A DNA stretch of 64,000 bases. Source: Dipteris shenzhenensis. Lineage: Eukaryota > Polypodiophyta > Polypodiopsida > Gleicheniales. The stretch is from assembly GCA_047967505.1 (NCBI GenBank), contig CM106539.1; one strand, written 5' to 3'. Positions 1 to 12,399 of this stretch are shown piece by piece; within the stretch, counting starts at the first letter, position 1; every line of letters begins with the position of its first letter. The notes beneath the pieces are model-generated. The model did no database searches, was not told the DNA's origin, and saw only the letters and a list, made by a program, of their open reading frames with translations. The position numbers were made by a program, and so were the translations under genes.

Positions 1-264
1 CTCAACTCTCATTGTTGTGCCAATTTTTTTGCAAAGCAATCTGAAGCATAATCAAGCATGATCTGTCTATGTAGAGTTGGAGATAGTGAGCCTACTTTCA
101 TGGACTTTGTAAATGTAGCCTCCTTGTGTGCCATGTCCAACACTCCATACCATCATTATGGTAGTGGAGTAGGCAATGGTGGCTAGGGGTTACAAAGGGA
201 GGGGAAAATGGGATGTGAAAAGGGTGCTTGAGAGGAGGTAAAGGGGGTGGCTAGGGGTCATGGA

Positions 265-406
265 GGGAGGGATGATAAAAGGGGTACCCATGAGGAGGGA
301 AAGTGGATGTTGATTATAAGACTATAGGTTCTATAGGGAGGGATGATAAAAGGGGTACCCATGAGGAGGGAAAGTGGATGTTGATTATAAGACTATAGGT
401 TCTATC
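265..406. repeat. 71 bp tandem duplication, two copies
   Basis: The segment beginning GGGAGGGATGATAAAAGGGG and ending at TATAGGTTCTATA occurs twice head to tail with a 71 bp period. GGATGATAAA starts at 270 and again at 341. The copies are almost identical, which points to a recent local duplication. Confidence 0.9.
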
Positions 407-1337
407 ATGTTGCTCCTTAAAAAACATGTTGAATGCCCCAATATCCATGGTGTGACTCGATGCATTGGGCCACCATGTAGTGAGTTTGTGGCAAAGTATC
501 CTCTAGTGTATGGGCTGTTAAGAGCCTCCCTTTAAAAACTTGTGGAGGACTAACATATCCCTCAACCATGTGCCCACCTTAACATAAGATATGTGTTAAG
601 ATGCACAATGATTTCATTGAGCTCTTAGGCACATGGATACTCTTATAATGGGGGTTGGCAAAAAAATTTAGGGTGGCCTCCCATCCCTAGAGTTTGCAAT
701 CCATCTCACAACTCAAATGGTGGGTTTGAGGTTGGGGAGGCAATCTAGAGGGAATACCCTCAGCTCAGTCCTCATGTTAGAGTCACTCTCAATCTCATCC
801 TTCATGAGCTTATTTAATCCATGGATCCTATAATTGAGATAACTTGTATATGATTAGGGAGAGTTATGTCAACACAAGATGCCACTCCTAGAGGACCCAA
901 ATAGTTAGGGTGGCAAATGGTGTTTTCAAGCATAGGGGATTTTTTTGACCATTAGAGCAAAGGAGGGTGGTGCATAATAATTGAGAGAATCCAAAGAGAT
1001 GCATTTTCTAACTAAGCTACGATGCTCACATCGGGGAAAACCTATTGATGGCATGCCATGATGCAAAAAGTATTTGGATGAGGGCATTGGATGTGCTTTC
1101 AATGGAGCTAGAAGAGATTAAGGTTATGGGTTTTAATTTCTTAGAAGAAGAGCAATGGAGGGTGCCTTTGTAGCAAAGTGGATGGATGGATTAGCGATGG
1201 ATATAGATGTAATGACAAGAGTGGGGAGTAGTGAGTAGTGGTGGACGAGTGAAGGAAGGGAGGTAGAGTAGGATGAAAGCATGAGGCTGCAAAAGAAGCA
1301 TAGGAAGTGGTGGGTTGTGGAGAAATGGGGTGTGATG

Positions 1338-1475
1338 GGGGAAGAAGGTGTGATGGAAGTATGGTGGGTGATTATGCAGGTAAGAAGTGGACCCAAATTT
1401 GTTTGTGTGGGGGGAGAAGGTGTGATGGAAGATGATGGGGGACTATGTAGGTAAGAAGTGGACCCAAATATGTGT
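1338..1475. repeat. About 72 bp tandem duplication, two diverged copies
   Basis: Two adjacent units each run from GAAGGTGTGATGG (1344 and 1416) to TAAGAAGTGGACCCAAAT (1381 and 1452). Copies differ by several substitutions and small indels. Confidence 0.8.
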
Positions 1476-1854
1476 TGGTGTGCTTAAGGGAATCAGCATT
1501 GCAGATTTACAAAATCTTTAGTTTACCAAATGACCATGGATGGGGCAAGAGTAAACATAGTAAGGCGTCATAGTAAATTGCCACCAAATAGGTAGATTTT
1601 GATGGTACCAAGAAGCAAGCAAAGCGTCTGAAAATGTTGACAGTGCCAGCTTTGGTTGGCTTGGCATTGATTGATCTTATGATTGGTCTTTGATTGAAGT
1701 TCTCATCTTCCATCAAACTCTATTTGCTATGAGGACATTAGCACAAACTTCTTAACCTTTGATTTGGCACAAACTAGAATATGAAGAAGAAGATAAGAAA
1801 ACTTTAACCTTCAATCCTCCCCTTAAGTTGTAGCTAGTCCTCAACAGTAAGCTA

Positions 1855-2345
1855 TTTTTGAGGGGTAGTGGCTTGGTGAAGATATCTATATAACTTGTTC
1901 TTGTGTCACAACATGAACAAGATCTATCTCACCATTGAACATTTTCTCTCTGATGAAGTAATAGCACACTTCAATATGCTTGGTCTTGACGTGAAATACT
2001 AGGTTCTTTGACAACTAAATACTACTCATACTATGAAAAGAAAATGTGGTAGGATCACTAGAGAAAAACTTACTCTCTAAGAGAAACCTTCTAAACCAAA
2101 CTACTTTGCATGCAAGATTGGTAGATCCTCCATATTTTGAATTTAGGGATAATAAAGCCACCCACAATTGGTTGCTTCTTACTCTGCCATGACAAGGCTA
2201 TTGAGCCAAGATTGAATGAGAATCCATTGGTACACCTTGTGTTATCATCCCAATCTACATCAATAAAACCATAGAAATTTAAATCTATTGATTTGTCATA
2301 TTCTAGTCCATAACGCTTGTAGCATTGACATACTTCAAAACTATT
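1855..2345 (-). mobile_element. Ty1/copia relic: RNase H domain of pol
   Basis: Read on the minus strand, the region encodes the end of a plant copia RNase H domain in several frames. Visible landmarks in order are a YGLEYD segment followed by GFIDVDWDDN, then LSWQSKKQPIV, then VFHVKTKHIEVCYYFIREK and a decayed version of the usual DQVADIFTKPL tail, where an in-frame stop interrupts it. These match the copia family (tyrosine/histidine-rich KHIEVRYHFIRE motif). Frameshifts and a stop show it is dead. The integrase and reverse transcriptase parts are not recognisable upstream at higher coordinates. Confidence 0.85.
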
Positions 2346-4303
2346 CTAGGTACACCTAGATGAGCATTTTTTGTTTCAAAAACAAGTTATCAGTCAAGCA
2401 AGGGCTTCATTGACAAGCCCATTGGCCAAGTACATGTTGGATCAAACTATCCACCCAAGCATATGCTTAGTTAATGAGATTGTTGATTAAGTAATTGCTT
2501 AGTTGTGTGGCATTACCAAGCATTGAACCATGAGATAATTATCCAAGCAAGTGCTATAGGCAAAGAGAGTACATTTGGTAGATTATCCCCAGCAAAAGCC
2601 AATTGGAAAGTAGTTTTAATAACAAGAATGAAAATGCTTAGAATAGATTATTGCTTTTAAAACGAATGCCAATGAATCAAAATCAATGAAAGACATTCTA
2701 AGAGTCATGAGAGACATTATAAGTCATGCCTCAGATCTCAATGTATGATATAGTCCTTAGTAAAGAAACATCAACTTATCATACTAACATTCTCAGCTAA
2801 TAAGCCACAACACAGAATAAATGACTATTGTGCAAGAAAAAAGGAATACAACATACATAGAAATAAAGAAAGAAATGAAACATTGCATTTAGTGAGAAAC
2901 ATTGGAATACAAGTTACCGTAAGGCACCAACACAATCCCTAGGAAAAAGAATAAAACGCTAGCAACATTGGCCTTACATAGTGGTTTTGCAACATGCTTT
3001 TGAAGACTTAGAAAACTTAAAATGCTGTATTAACGATTCAATTGAATTGCAAGGTGCACCCCTTTGAAGGGAAGAATCTATGAGTATGGGAGGTGTGCCT
3101 AGCATTGACAATGTTGGAAAGAGGGTAACCGCAAACCCAACTATTGATGGATATCAAAAGGAAATAACTTGTACTAGCTAAAATGGTTCCATCAAATGAC
3201 CTAATCAATCCCCATAGAGGTGAATTCGAGTCGAGAGGGAGCCATGCAGACTATATAACCAAGAAAGGATCATGGGTTGAAGAGGTTTAAATGAGACCTG
3301 GTGATCGTCCCTAAAAGATCTGATGTTGTTGGGTGTAAATATTGGAGATAGCACTTTGGACATTCACCAAGATAGAGTGCACACCAAGATAGAACATGAA
3401 AATCTTGTAGATTTCCAAACAATTTCCTCATTCACATCTTATCACTAGATTTTCATCATTGATGGTATGCACAACAATATGGAATTCATGTTGACAATGT
3501 AAAAGCAAATGTCGAGTTTGAACATCATGTGGTATTAGTGGACTCTCTATTCCAGTGCCCTCCTTTAGCAACAAAAAGAAAATGATTGTGTCCATTCTAT
3601 TATTAGGGGATCTTATTTAGCGCATACCAATGCCTTGTGCACTACTAGTCTATCCCCACAACACACAATGGAAAGGTGGCCACAAGCTAGGCCCTAATAC
3701 TTATATTAAAAGGAGAGTACTTATGATTTCCCAATAGTTTTGTGATTTTGTGCATGTGCTTTTAACATAGATGGGTCATATTCCCCTTGAGCCCTTACAA
3801 AAACCACTTATCAAAAGCTCACTAGCCAACATTGCAAGCACTTCACACATTACACGTCCCATCTGATTCCATTCTGCTCCTCACCTTAGTACATGCCTTT
3901 CTTCATGAATTGAAAGGCCAAATATGGTAAAGTCACCCTGCGTTATTCTGGCACCCTCTCACACACAACATGATTCATTATATCTTAGGGACCTAATGGT
4001 TTTACCTATACACTTTAGCTAATAGATTCATTTTAATTCCTCTCATACAAGTTTAATGTTTCAATACGTGAGGGATGAATGTCTGTCTACAATTAGGCCG
4101 ATATGTGCCTATCGGTAATGAATGATGTTGGAGCAAGAAGTGTTCATAACTTTAAAAATGATTAGTTGATTTGTTAAAGTCATTTGTCCCCCCAATGCTC
4201 CCAAGGGGATTAGAATACTCCTAAGAGAAAAATGTAGTTGTTCATGAAAGTGGGCAAAAGATTGGGTTGTCCTTAACATTTAAAAACAAGGTGGCAAAAC
4301 CAT
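2346..4303. other. Intergenic AT-rich DNA
   Basis: No coding signal, RNA gene or clear repeat was recognised over about 2 kb. Because it lies upstream of the copia RNase H on the minus strand it may be strongly decayed copia sequence, but no domain could be read. Confidence 0.4.
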
Positions 4304-4478
4304 ATGGCCTTACTTTAATGAAAAGAAGAGTAGTTGAGGTAGAACTAAAGAAAAGCAACCTTTAAAAGGCCCATTAATAACTACTTTTGAAAATGGCCAA
4401 TGGCCTTTCTTTGATGAAAGGATAAGTAGTTGAGGTAGTACTAAAGAAAGGTAACCTTTAATGCCCATTAACAACTTA
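4304..4478. repeat. Imperfect tandem duplication of about 95 bp
   Basis: The pattern GGCCTT, then TTGATGAAA or TTAATGAAA, AGTAGTTGAGGTAG, ACTAAAGAAA, AACCTTTAA and CCCATTAA occurs twice, at about 4304-4375 and 4400-4478. The copies differ by point changes and small gaps. Confidence 0.75.
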
Positions 4479-5308
4479 TAATAAGTTAGGGTAAACAAAC
4501 TAACAAAATACTAACACTAACCTCAATTTTCAAAAAGTCATGTTGACCAAGGCTTTTGATATTTAATAATGAAAGAAAGAGTAGATGGATAGCAAGAAAA
4601 CTGATCTAACTTAACATTTCAAATTCATTTAAAACACTAGTGACCTCCTTGACAAAGTCAGCTTGATTAAATACAAACTAAAGAATGGAAGGCAAAAAAA
4701 CCAACCATCTCCCAACCTTTGGTAGAGAGCCCGATCTTGATAAGAGCAGCTCCTCGTGCTATTGCTGGAGTTGGAGACATAGTAGTGGGGCTCTTGAGCT
4801 AGTGATGTGTGATTTCAACGGCCCATAGCTTGAAGTGGGCTGCGTCATCCTAAACCTACAACTTGCTCACCCTCTTCACCAATGTGATTTCAGCAACGGC
4901 CCATATATGACTCTCAACAAAATCTGTGGCCTAAAGGTGGTGAAGTGGGCTACGTGTGCCTGAATCTACAACCAAGCTCATGGGAAGTTTTTGCAGAGGA
5001 TGGCGCCTTGGAGAGGTCCAAGGTGGGGGTCGGGCTGGGCGAGGTGGGGAATGCTACAATAAGTGAGAGCTTGAGAGATGTTGCAATCGCCATGGGGAAG
5101 GCACCCTGAGAGGTGAGTGTGTGTTGTGGGCGAATAAAGCTAGATGATTGATGTTGGGTGATTTGGGCATTGTGTACGGGAGAGGCGGGTCAACCAAGCT
5201 TTGTTGCTACTGCTCGATCTTCTTCAAAGATCACGCCCCTCACTACTACTACTTAGTAAGTAAAGTGGGGTTGCTGGTGCTGGTGAGGTGAGCAAATTGA
5301 GGAGCGTC

Positions 5309-7634
5309 ATGTTCAACAAGCTCAGCAAATTCCGTAGCAAGGCCGACGTAAGTAGCTTGCTTCGATTTCTCGTCTTCTTCTTCCATCATCCATCTCATTA
5401 TTATCGTTTTCCTTCTGCTTATCACTCTAATTTGCACTTCTTCCCAGAGCGCCAAACACAACCGGGCCTCTCCTCCTGCATATTCTTTCGATGCTCACAG
5501 TAGCTCCTTCTCCCGTGACACCACGACCTCAACCCCCTGGTCCAACGATCGGGAGGAACGTTTCGACTCCACCGCATCCTATGTTGAAAGCTTGTTCCCT
5601 CTCGACAGCACGCCGCCCCGTAGGAACGTTACCAGCAGCACCTACTCGTATGCCGAAAGTGTAGGGCCAGCATCCGATAATTGGGCTTCCTCGCAGGCTT
5701 CTTCGTCTGTCCCTGAAGAGGAAATTAATATCGGAGCTGCAGTTTTAGCCCCTTATGATGACGCGGAAGAACAGTTCTTGGAGGACTATGAGGACTACTT
5801 CGAGCATTTACATGTGGATAACATCAGAAAGGAGCAATATCCGAAGCTTGATTTGCAAAGGCTTGTTTACTTGGACTACGCCAATTTCGCCCTTTTCTCA
5901 CGATTTCAGGTGCATTTTCGCTACTTTGACCGCCGATCAGTCCGTATAAAAACGAGCACGTCCCTGCTTCTTGCACTCCATTACTATTTGATAGTTTCGA
6001 CCTTGTAGTAGGCTGAAAAATCAAAATTAGCGGCACAAAGAACTTCAATCAATACGCATTTTGCGATCATATGGAGATTTCCACGTAAATATATCAAGCC
6101 AATGTGGACAACATGCGTCCCTATCTACCTTGTGACGAAGTTCAGCGCTGAAGCATATATAATTACAAATAGCAAACTTCTCAAATCTATTTTTAATGCA
6201 GGTTGAAGAACACATGCGTGTGCTTTTGGAAGAGGGGCCCAATCTGGGGTCCGTTTCGCTGTCGAATGCTCCTGCCCATCTCATGGCACACGTCTTTGAT
6301 ACTCAGCAACGGCTACTGCAGCTTTTCAATGTTGGCAAGACTGAATATTCTGTCGTTTTCACAACGGGCTTTACAGCCGGTTTTAGACTTTTTGGTGAAA
6401 TGTACCCTTTCCGTAAGGGTAGTATATTGCTTGTATTGGCAGACAATCATCAATCCGTGCAACATGTCATAGCCTCTGTCATACAACAGGGTGGAAAGTG
6501 TATTTTGGGGCCTGTAGGGGGGGCGGATCTCTGCATTTCTGCTTCTGAGCTAAGACGACGGCTAAAAAGGCAAGGTTGGCATGGCGGGAATGCAGGGCTC
6601 TTCATTTACCCTGCACAGTCTTGTCTATCTGGTGTACGGCACTCCTTGAATTGGATACCTGAGGCACAGCAGAATGGGTGGCAGGTCTTGGTTGATGTTT
6701 CCACACACCTACCAACTGGTGCCTTGGATTTGTCTGTGTACCAGCCAGAATTTGTGCTGGGCTCTTTGCACCACATACTGGGTTACCCCTCAGGGATGGG
6801 ATTTTTACTGGTTAGAAGACGAGCTTTTTCTGTTCAAAGGGATTCTCATACACTGAAACTTGTTTCCATGCTGGACGAGGGAAGCGATTGCCACATTGTC
6901 AGTGAGGATGATAACATTAATCTCCTTTCATTTGCAGCTTTGAGCTTTGGTTTGCAACATTTGGGACGTGTGGGCCTAGTTCCCATTCACAGGCGAGTGC
7001 TGAGCTTGGCAACATGGCTTGTTCAGACCCTGAAATCTTTGAGGCACAAGGATGAAGTGAAACCCTTGTTACAGGTAGAGCTTTTTCAGTCTTATGATTG
7101 CCTCACGATTTTGTGCAGATAATTTTTCTCTGTTTCCATTTTTCATCTGTATTTCTATTCTTCAGATGTATGTGTGCTGTGTCACCGATGTTATTGATGC
7201 TTTTTGACAGGCAAGACTCAAGTCATTGACTTAGTCTCTGTTTGTCTGTTGTTGGAATGGAAATCCAGGTTTATGGGCCACAGGCGGCAAAAAGCAGGGG
7301 CAGTATAGTTGCATTTAATGTGATAGACTCGACTGGCAATTTTTTCCCAGCAGACCTGGTCCAAAAACTGGCAGACAGAAACAACATCATGATTGGAGCA
7401 GGTCATTTCAGCAACCCAGGATTGGCTAATATTTTGGGTGGATCGACTGAAGCTCCTGACCCAACAGTTTTTCAGAAGGTATCGAGGTTCTCCGCCATAA
7501 GGCTCTCTCTTGGTCCCATGTCAACCTTCCAGGATGTGTATCGGCTTGCACAGTTTCTTTCACGTTTCAGAGATGAGGACTATGTTTCAACGGAGGCAAT
7601 GGGATTCATAGAACAATCAAGTCAACGTCCTTGA
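5309..7634 (+). CDS. Molybdenum cofactor sulfurase-like PLP-transferase homologue (four exons)
   Basis: Exons inferred from splice signals are 5309-5347, 5448-5909, 6202-7074 and 7269-7634. All introns are phase 0 with GT donors and pyrimidine-rich AG acceptors, giving 579 aa. The ATG at 5309 is the first in this frame. Residues 14-130 are Ser/Thr-rich and acidic, probably disordered. The fold-type I domain begins near YPKLDLQRLVYLDY and exon 3 starts with VEEHM; TTGFTAGFRLFGEMYPF and a VDVSTHLPTGALDLS segment follow. The family includes eukaryotic Moco sulfurases and the plant group of shorter homologues without the C-terminal MOSC domain; this protein has no MOSC domain and belongs to the latter. 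In active members a Lys in a SFYKxFGxPTG-type motif binds PLP; here the segment reads SLHHILGYPSGMG and His358 (codon 6772) takes that place. The function is therefore uncertain. Its final exon and 3' flank are duplicated downstream. Confidence 0.85.
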
Positions 7635-8622
7635 GCAGTCACTCAAGTCAAGGTCCACAAAGAAAAGTCTCCTTACTCCTGAGAAGAGCTAGGTGACCTG
7701 TTTCAAGCTGTTGATTTCTTGACAGTTCTTTCATCTCTCGCTTGCATTGGTATGGCCTGGGCTTAGAAGTTGGCAGCCCTGCTTCTGGTATCCTTGTAAA
7801 AGGCTAATTGAAAAACATGTTCACCCAAACAGCTAAAAACAAACTCATCCACAACGTGCTGGACTGGTATATGCCTTTCCAGAGTTACCCACCCTCCCAT
7901 ATACTCATTACCTCCTTTGTGTAAAATGCATTTGCAGATGAGCTGTACCATCTCCCAGGACGGAGTTGACATGGAACCATTGACTCAATGGCTCAAAAGT
8001 GCCAAGACCTTTCCTGCTATCACCACCGGACAAGCATTTGGTTTTTGCACCATTCAGGAAAGGCATTCCATTTCTCCATTCTTAGTGTCTCCTCAATGTG
8101 GAAATAACGTTCTTTGGGCTACTTGTCCTTTGGGCTTGGACTGAGATCACTTGGTAGAGGCATGGTTCTACCAAATATAACACAGACTGTTTTTTTCTTG
8201 TGACTCCTTTAACATTAGTTGCGTTACAAACACTTGACAGTCAGTTCTCAGCTGACTGATGTACTTTTGTGTCATAGATAAGCTGTTATCTTGCCTTGGT
8301 GTAGAAACATCTCTCTCTCCCCCTCTCTCCCTCTCATGGTCTTTTTATGATAAGGAGATTTACCCCATATTATGTATGGAGAACAGAGAAGCTGTACCAG
8401 TGCATAAATGGTGAATGACCTGCAAGTGAGAGTTAGCTCTCATGATTGGAAACAGGCAGGACGAAGAACATTAGGAGGGAAGAAGGACATGTGAGAGGCT
8501 GCACAGAGGCAATCACGCCTACACCCTCCACCCTTTCTCTTTTCGATCAATCTTGGAAACGATTTCTTTAGTGGAATTTGGGTATAAAAGGGATACTGGT
8601 ACCTGCTGAACTTATGGCTAGT

Positions 8623-8860
8623 TTATAGAGATGGATATACTGATGGGGCTCGTTAGAGTGGCAGGGTGTGATTGTCTGTCTGTTGACATTTCTGGTTGTT
8701 CCTGTAGATACTGTTGGGTCTCTCTCTCTCTCTCTCTCTTATAGAGATGGATATACTGATGGGGCTCGTTAGAGTGGCAGGTTGTGATTGTCTGTCTGTT
8801 GACATTTCTGGTTGTTCCTGTAGATACTGCTGGGTCTCTCTCTCTCTCTCTCTCTCTTCT
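8623..8860. repeat. About 117 bp tandem duplication ending in two (TC)n runs
   Basis: The unit from TATAGAGATGGATATACTGA through GATACTG(T/C)TGGG to a TC microsatellite occurs at about 8623-8739 and 8740-8860, nearly identical. It lies in the spacer between the two copies of the gene tail. Confidence 0.9.
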
Positions 8861-8955
8861 CTGTCTGCGTTCTTTTGTATGATGCATTAGGTTGTCTTGT
8901 TTTGACGCGCATGTACCTAGGTGCCTTGGTAGGTGGTCTCTGCTAAAAATATGAA

Positions 8956-9196
8956 GGGGCAGGTCATTCAGCAACCCAGGGTTGGCCAATTTTTTGTGGG
9001 GATCCCACTGAAGCTCCTGACACAACAGTTTTTCAGAAGGAATCGAGGTTGTCTGCCGTATGGCTCTCTCTTGGTCCCATGTCAACACCCAGGGTGTGTA
9101 TCAGATTGCACAGTTTCTTTGAGTTTCAGAGATGAGAACTATGTTTCAACTGAGGCAATGGGATTCATAGAAGAATCAACTCAGCATCCCGATTAA
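8956..9196 (+). pseudogene. Broken duplicate of the last sulfurase-like exon
   Basis: This is the partial copy of exon 4 of the gene at 5309-7634. It keeps recognisable stretches such as TEAMGFIEE near the end but has lost base pairs in CAGGTCATT(T)CAG and in the AACCTTCCAGG block, so the reading frame is broken twice. The second half still reads FRDENYVSTEAMGFIEESTQ before a TAA. It lacks exons 1-3 and the first part of exon 4, and no promoter is evident. It could at most act as an alternative 3' end of the upstream transcript. Confidence 0.85.
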
Positions 9197-9561
9197 AGTA
9201 GGCTTTCCTCAGCATGTTGAGCAGTCATTTGAGAAGAGGTAGGTGACTGTTGATTTCTTGACATTTCTACTTGCATTGGTATGGCCTGGGCTTATGATAA
9301 GTTGGCAGCCATGCTTCTACACGTGAATGATCCACTTCATCCACCCATCATCCAGTAATAGGAGGGTACACAAATCAGTTTAGCCACCTCATGATATATC
9401 CTTGTAAAAGGCTAATTGAGACACACATCAACCCAAAAAGCTAAAAACAGTCTTCGGGATGGCACACCAAGGGATGAATCTACTTGCTGAACTCGTTTCA
9501 TGCCTTCCCAGAGTTACCCACCCTCCCTCTCCCACACTCTCATTACCTCCTTTGTGTAACC

Positions 9562-9609
9562 TGCATATGCAGATCAAACCTGCATATGCAGCTGATCTGC
9601 ATATGCAAT
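9562..9609. repeat. Three close copies of a CTGCATATGCAG palindrome
   Basis: CTGCATATGCAG occurs twice and CTGCATATGCAA once within 48 bp. The corresponding place in the first copy of the duplicated gene tail (near 7925) has only a simple ATGCATTTGCAGATGAGCTG stretch, so the palindromes arose or expanded after the duplication. Confidence 0.85.
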
Positions 9610-9961
9610 GGAACCAGGATGGAGATGAAATGGAACCATTGACACAGTGGCTCAAAAGTGAAAACACATTCCCAAGTATCACCACGAGACAATCATTTGG
9701 TTTTCACACCACTCAGGAGAGACATTCCATTTGTCCACGCTTTGTGTTTCCTCAATGTGGAGATGAAAGTTCTCTGGGCTACTTCTCCTTTGGGCTTGGA
9801 CAGAGAGCACTCGGAGATCTCCCTGGAAGGGCATGGTTTTACCCTACATAACATGTACAGTTTTCCCTTGCAACTCCTTTTCATTAGTTGCATTACAAAC
9901 TCTTGGCAGTTCTCAGCTGACTGATGTACTTTTGTGTCATAGATAAGCTTTCATCTTCTGT

Positions 9962-10104
9962 TAGTATTTAAGTATCTCTCTTTCGTTTTCTCTTTTATTT
10001 TCTGTGTAGATTTTTGGACTTTAGAACAACAAAAAATCTAAATTTGTATGATTGGATATTTTCTAGTCTTACAAAGGTATATTTGATCTTCCATTGGTAT
10101 CCAA

Positions 10105-10141
<37 letters not shown>

Positions 10142-11557
10142 CATATAAGGAGAATTACCCCACTTTGGGCTTCAAATAACAGCCAAGGCTGAAGCTGAGG
10201 ACTGCGCCCAGCAGCAACCGATTGAGGGTAGGCAGGAGCGTACGCAGCTGTAGCACAGTGAAATGGGAGAAAAGGGTCCGTAACCCAGGATTTTGTCCCT
10301 AAGGTTCCTATCCACCATGGACTATTCTCCTTCATTCATAGTGATATGGTCTTGAAATTGGTTGCAAGACCAATTGTGTATAAGTCTTCCAATGGATATA
10401 GAAAGTATAACTAGGTCTAGATAGCCTTGAAGACCAAGAACAACTTGCTTCAATATAGAATTATGTATTCTAGTTTCACTTATTCCATTTTAAAAAGCGA
10501 TGCCTGACCATCCGACTTAACCATCTAAGAATTATGTTAATTGATTTCATTCAAAATAGTGATGAGTCGACCATCCAAGAATTAGTGAATATGTCTGTCA
10601 TATTCTCGGATCATGTATGTTTGCAATCTAGCAATATAAGCATTTAAGATACCTTGAATAGGGTTAGAAATTTGCTGAGAATACACAATCTTTGAAACCA
10701 CTTATGTGGGCCTTTATGATGACAAATAAACATGTGCTCTTCCTAGAATAGTCTTGGAGAAATAATCCATATGCCCCATTATAAAAACTATTAGAGAAGT
10801 ATAGATGTTTATTACCATGCAAGCTACTATCAAAAGTTCTTGTTGATTATGTGTCACAGGCATACCATTATGGTGATCAACTTTATTGTTCATATCGATG
10901 GAAGAATGTGATCAATCATTCAAATTGAAATGGATGTCAACCACACCACCAATACTATGAGTACTATGAGTCCCTTACATATGAATCAAGTTTCATGCAC
11001 ACATAATGACCTCTAATATGTGATTAACATTTTATCGACCTTGACAGGAAGCATAACAACCCCAATTTATTGGGCCAACCAATTGTTGAATTGTGTTGAG
11101 AAAAATTGAACTACCATAAAAAGCGAAGCATTTTCCCTTGTATATAGCACAAAATATTTAGGTCCCTTGTTATTGGCCTATCCCTATTTGGAAGTTGTAG
11201 TAGATTGATGACCTTTTCTTGGTCGACAAGATGTCAATCCTTCCTTTAATTTACACATCTTTAGATCATATCCAAGGTTGTTTGTTCTTCATCAATTTCT
11301 TTTCATTGCCTCTCAAATTTGTTCATTGATTTATCCAAGTCTATTTATAATTATTTTTCAAATCCAGTAAATGCTCACCTCAAGATGGCATGTATGTTGG
11401 TATTGGATTTCTTCAAAAATAGTATCCCAATTGTAAAACATCTTCTTGTTTGGAGAATTGTGTAACCTTTATGCCTTTCCTCATTAGTATCCAATGAATG
11501 TCTTTTTAACCTTTCCTTTATTACTTTTTGATGCAAACTTTCTGTTTATCCTTGCTG
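9962..11557. other. Intergenic DNA with one long (CT)n run
   Basis: No gene or domain was recognised. A pure CT dinucleotide run lies at about 10107-10139. The rest is AT-rich without readable coding on either strand. Confidence 0.5.
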
Positions 11558-12301
11558 TTGTAAAGTTTGGTTATTCTCTACACACACAACTACAAAGCTT
11601 TAACAAATGGAAGGTGAAATCTACTATCAAGGTATGCAAGTTATTAGATGAGCATAGCCTACAAACAATCCACACTATTTTTGCATGTAAAGAAATTTGA
11701 GAAGAAAGCGTCTACATGCACTAATCCTCCGCATCCCTGCAGGGCTTGTAGGAGGATCATAGTTGATCACAACATAAGAGAAAATACTCTACTTATCACC
11801 TGAAACAAGCATGCACTCTCCAATGTGGACCTCTACACCATGCCATCCTTTATGGTGAAGTCAAGAAGTAGAGCCATGCCAATCATGCCATTCACAAAGC
11901 TGTCATTATGTAGGTGCATCCAAAAGATGCTCTCAAGAATTGCGGCAAAAATAGAAGTAGGAATCTCATCACCTGATAGTGCATGTTTATCACAAATATC
12001 CTCCATGCAAAAGATGCTCAATCCACGATGTGGCTAGACTCCACAACCCATGACCCCATGCAATAGTTTGGTTCTCCCAACAATGTTCATCCAAAAACAT
12101 TGATAGGCCTCACCATGTGATTGATTATGATACTTCATTCTTTTATTGTCATACCTTTGAGTGCATGCATTGGTAGGTGGTTGATCACATTCATGTTGTT
12201 GGCCTTACTCTACCCAATAAGAATTTCAAAAGTCTTGATTTATAACAAACATCTGTACTTTCATAGATTGTACTTCCTTTTATAGCATCGCTTTTCTGTA
12301 C

Positions 12302-12399
12302 CTATCTATTTATGTACTTATGCATCTACCCATCTACCCATCTAGCACATGTCTACCTATCTAGCTAGGTATCTACCTATCTACCTACCTATCATTAAT
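12302..12399. repeat. Degenerate (CTAC/CTAT)n tract, first copy
   Basis: Runs of ACCTATCTA and CATCTACC form an imperfect tetranucleotide microsatellite. A sister tract lies at 13928-14034 in the second unit of the large tandem duplication, with different length and interruptions. Confidence 0.85.

Larger units (their letters stand above)
1..1854. other. Intergenic DNA without recognised gene
   Basis: No exon-like coding or conserved domain was recognised on either strand. The stretch is rich in G and A on the + strand and contains two short tandem duplications listed separately. The part next to the copia relic (about 1480-1854) probably contains its downstream LTR, because it shares the string ACTAGAATATGAAGA with LTR-like DNA near 12528 and 14168; this is inference. 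Confidence 0.5.
7397..9961 (+). repeat. Segmental tandem duplication of the 3' end of the sulfurase-like gene
   Basis: Segment 7397-8300 (last exon from GCAGGTCATTTCAGCAACCC through the 3' flank ending near CATAGATAAGCT) recurs at 8956-9961 in the same orientation. Shared blocks are in the same order: exon end, GTATGGCCTGGGCTTA, CCTTGTAAAAGGCTAATTGA, TGGAACCATTGAC, GGCTTGGAC, and TTCTCAGCTGACTGATGTAC. Substitutions and indels are scattered throughout, and the second copy is about 100 bp longer. Confidence 0.92.

Noticed and set aside
8618-9088. 156-codon minus-strand frame with RERERE repeats
   Set aside because: It arises from translation of the CT microsatellites and the duplicated gene tail; no domain and no conservation is expected.
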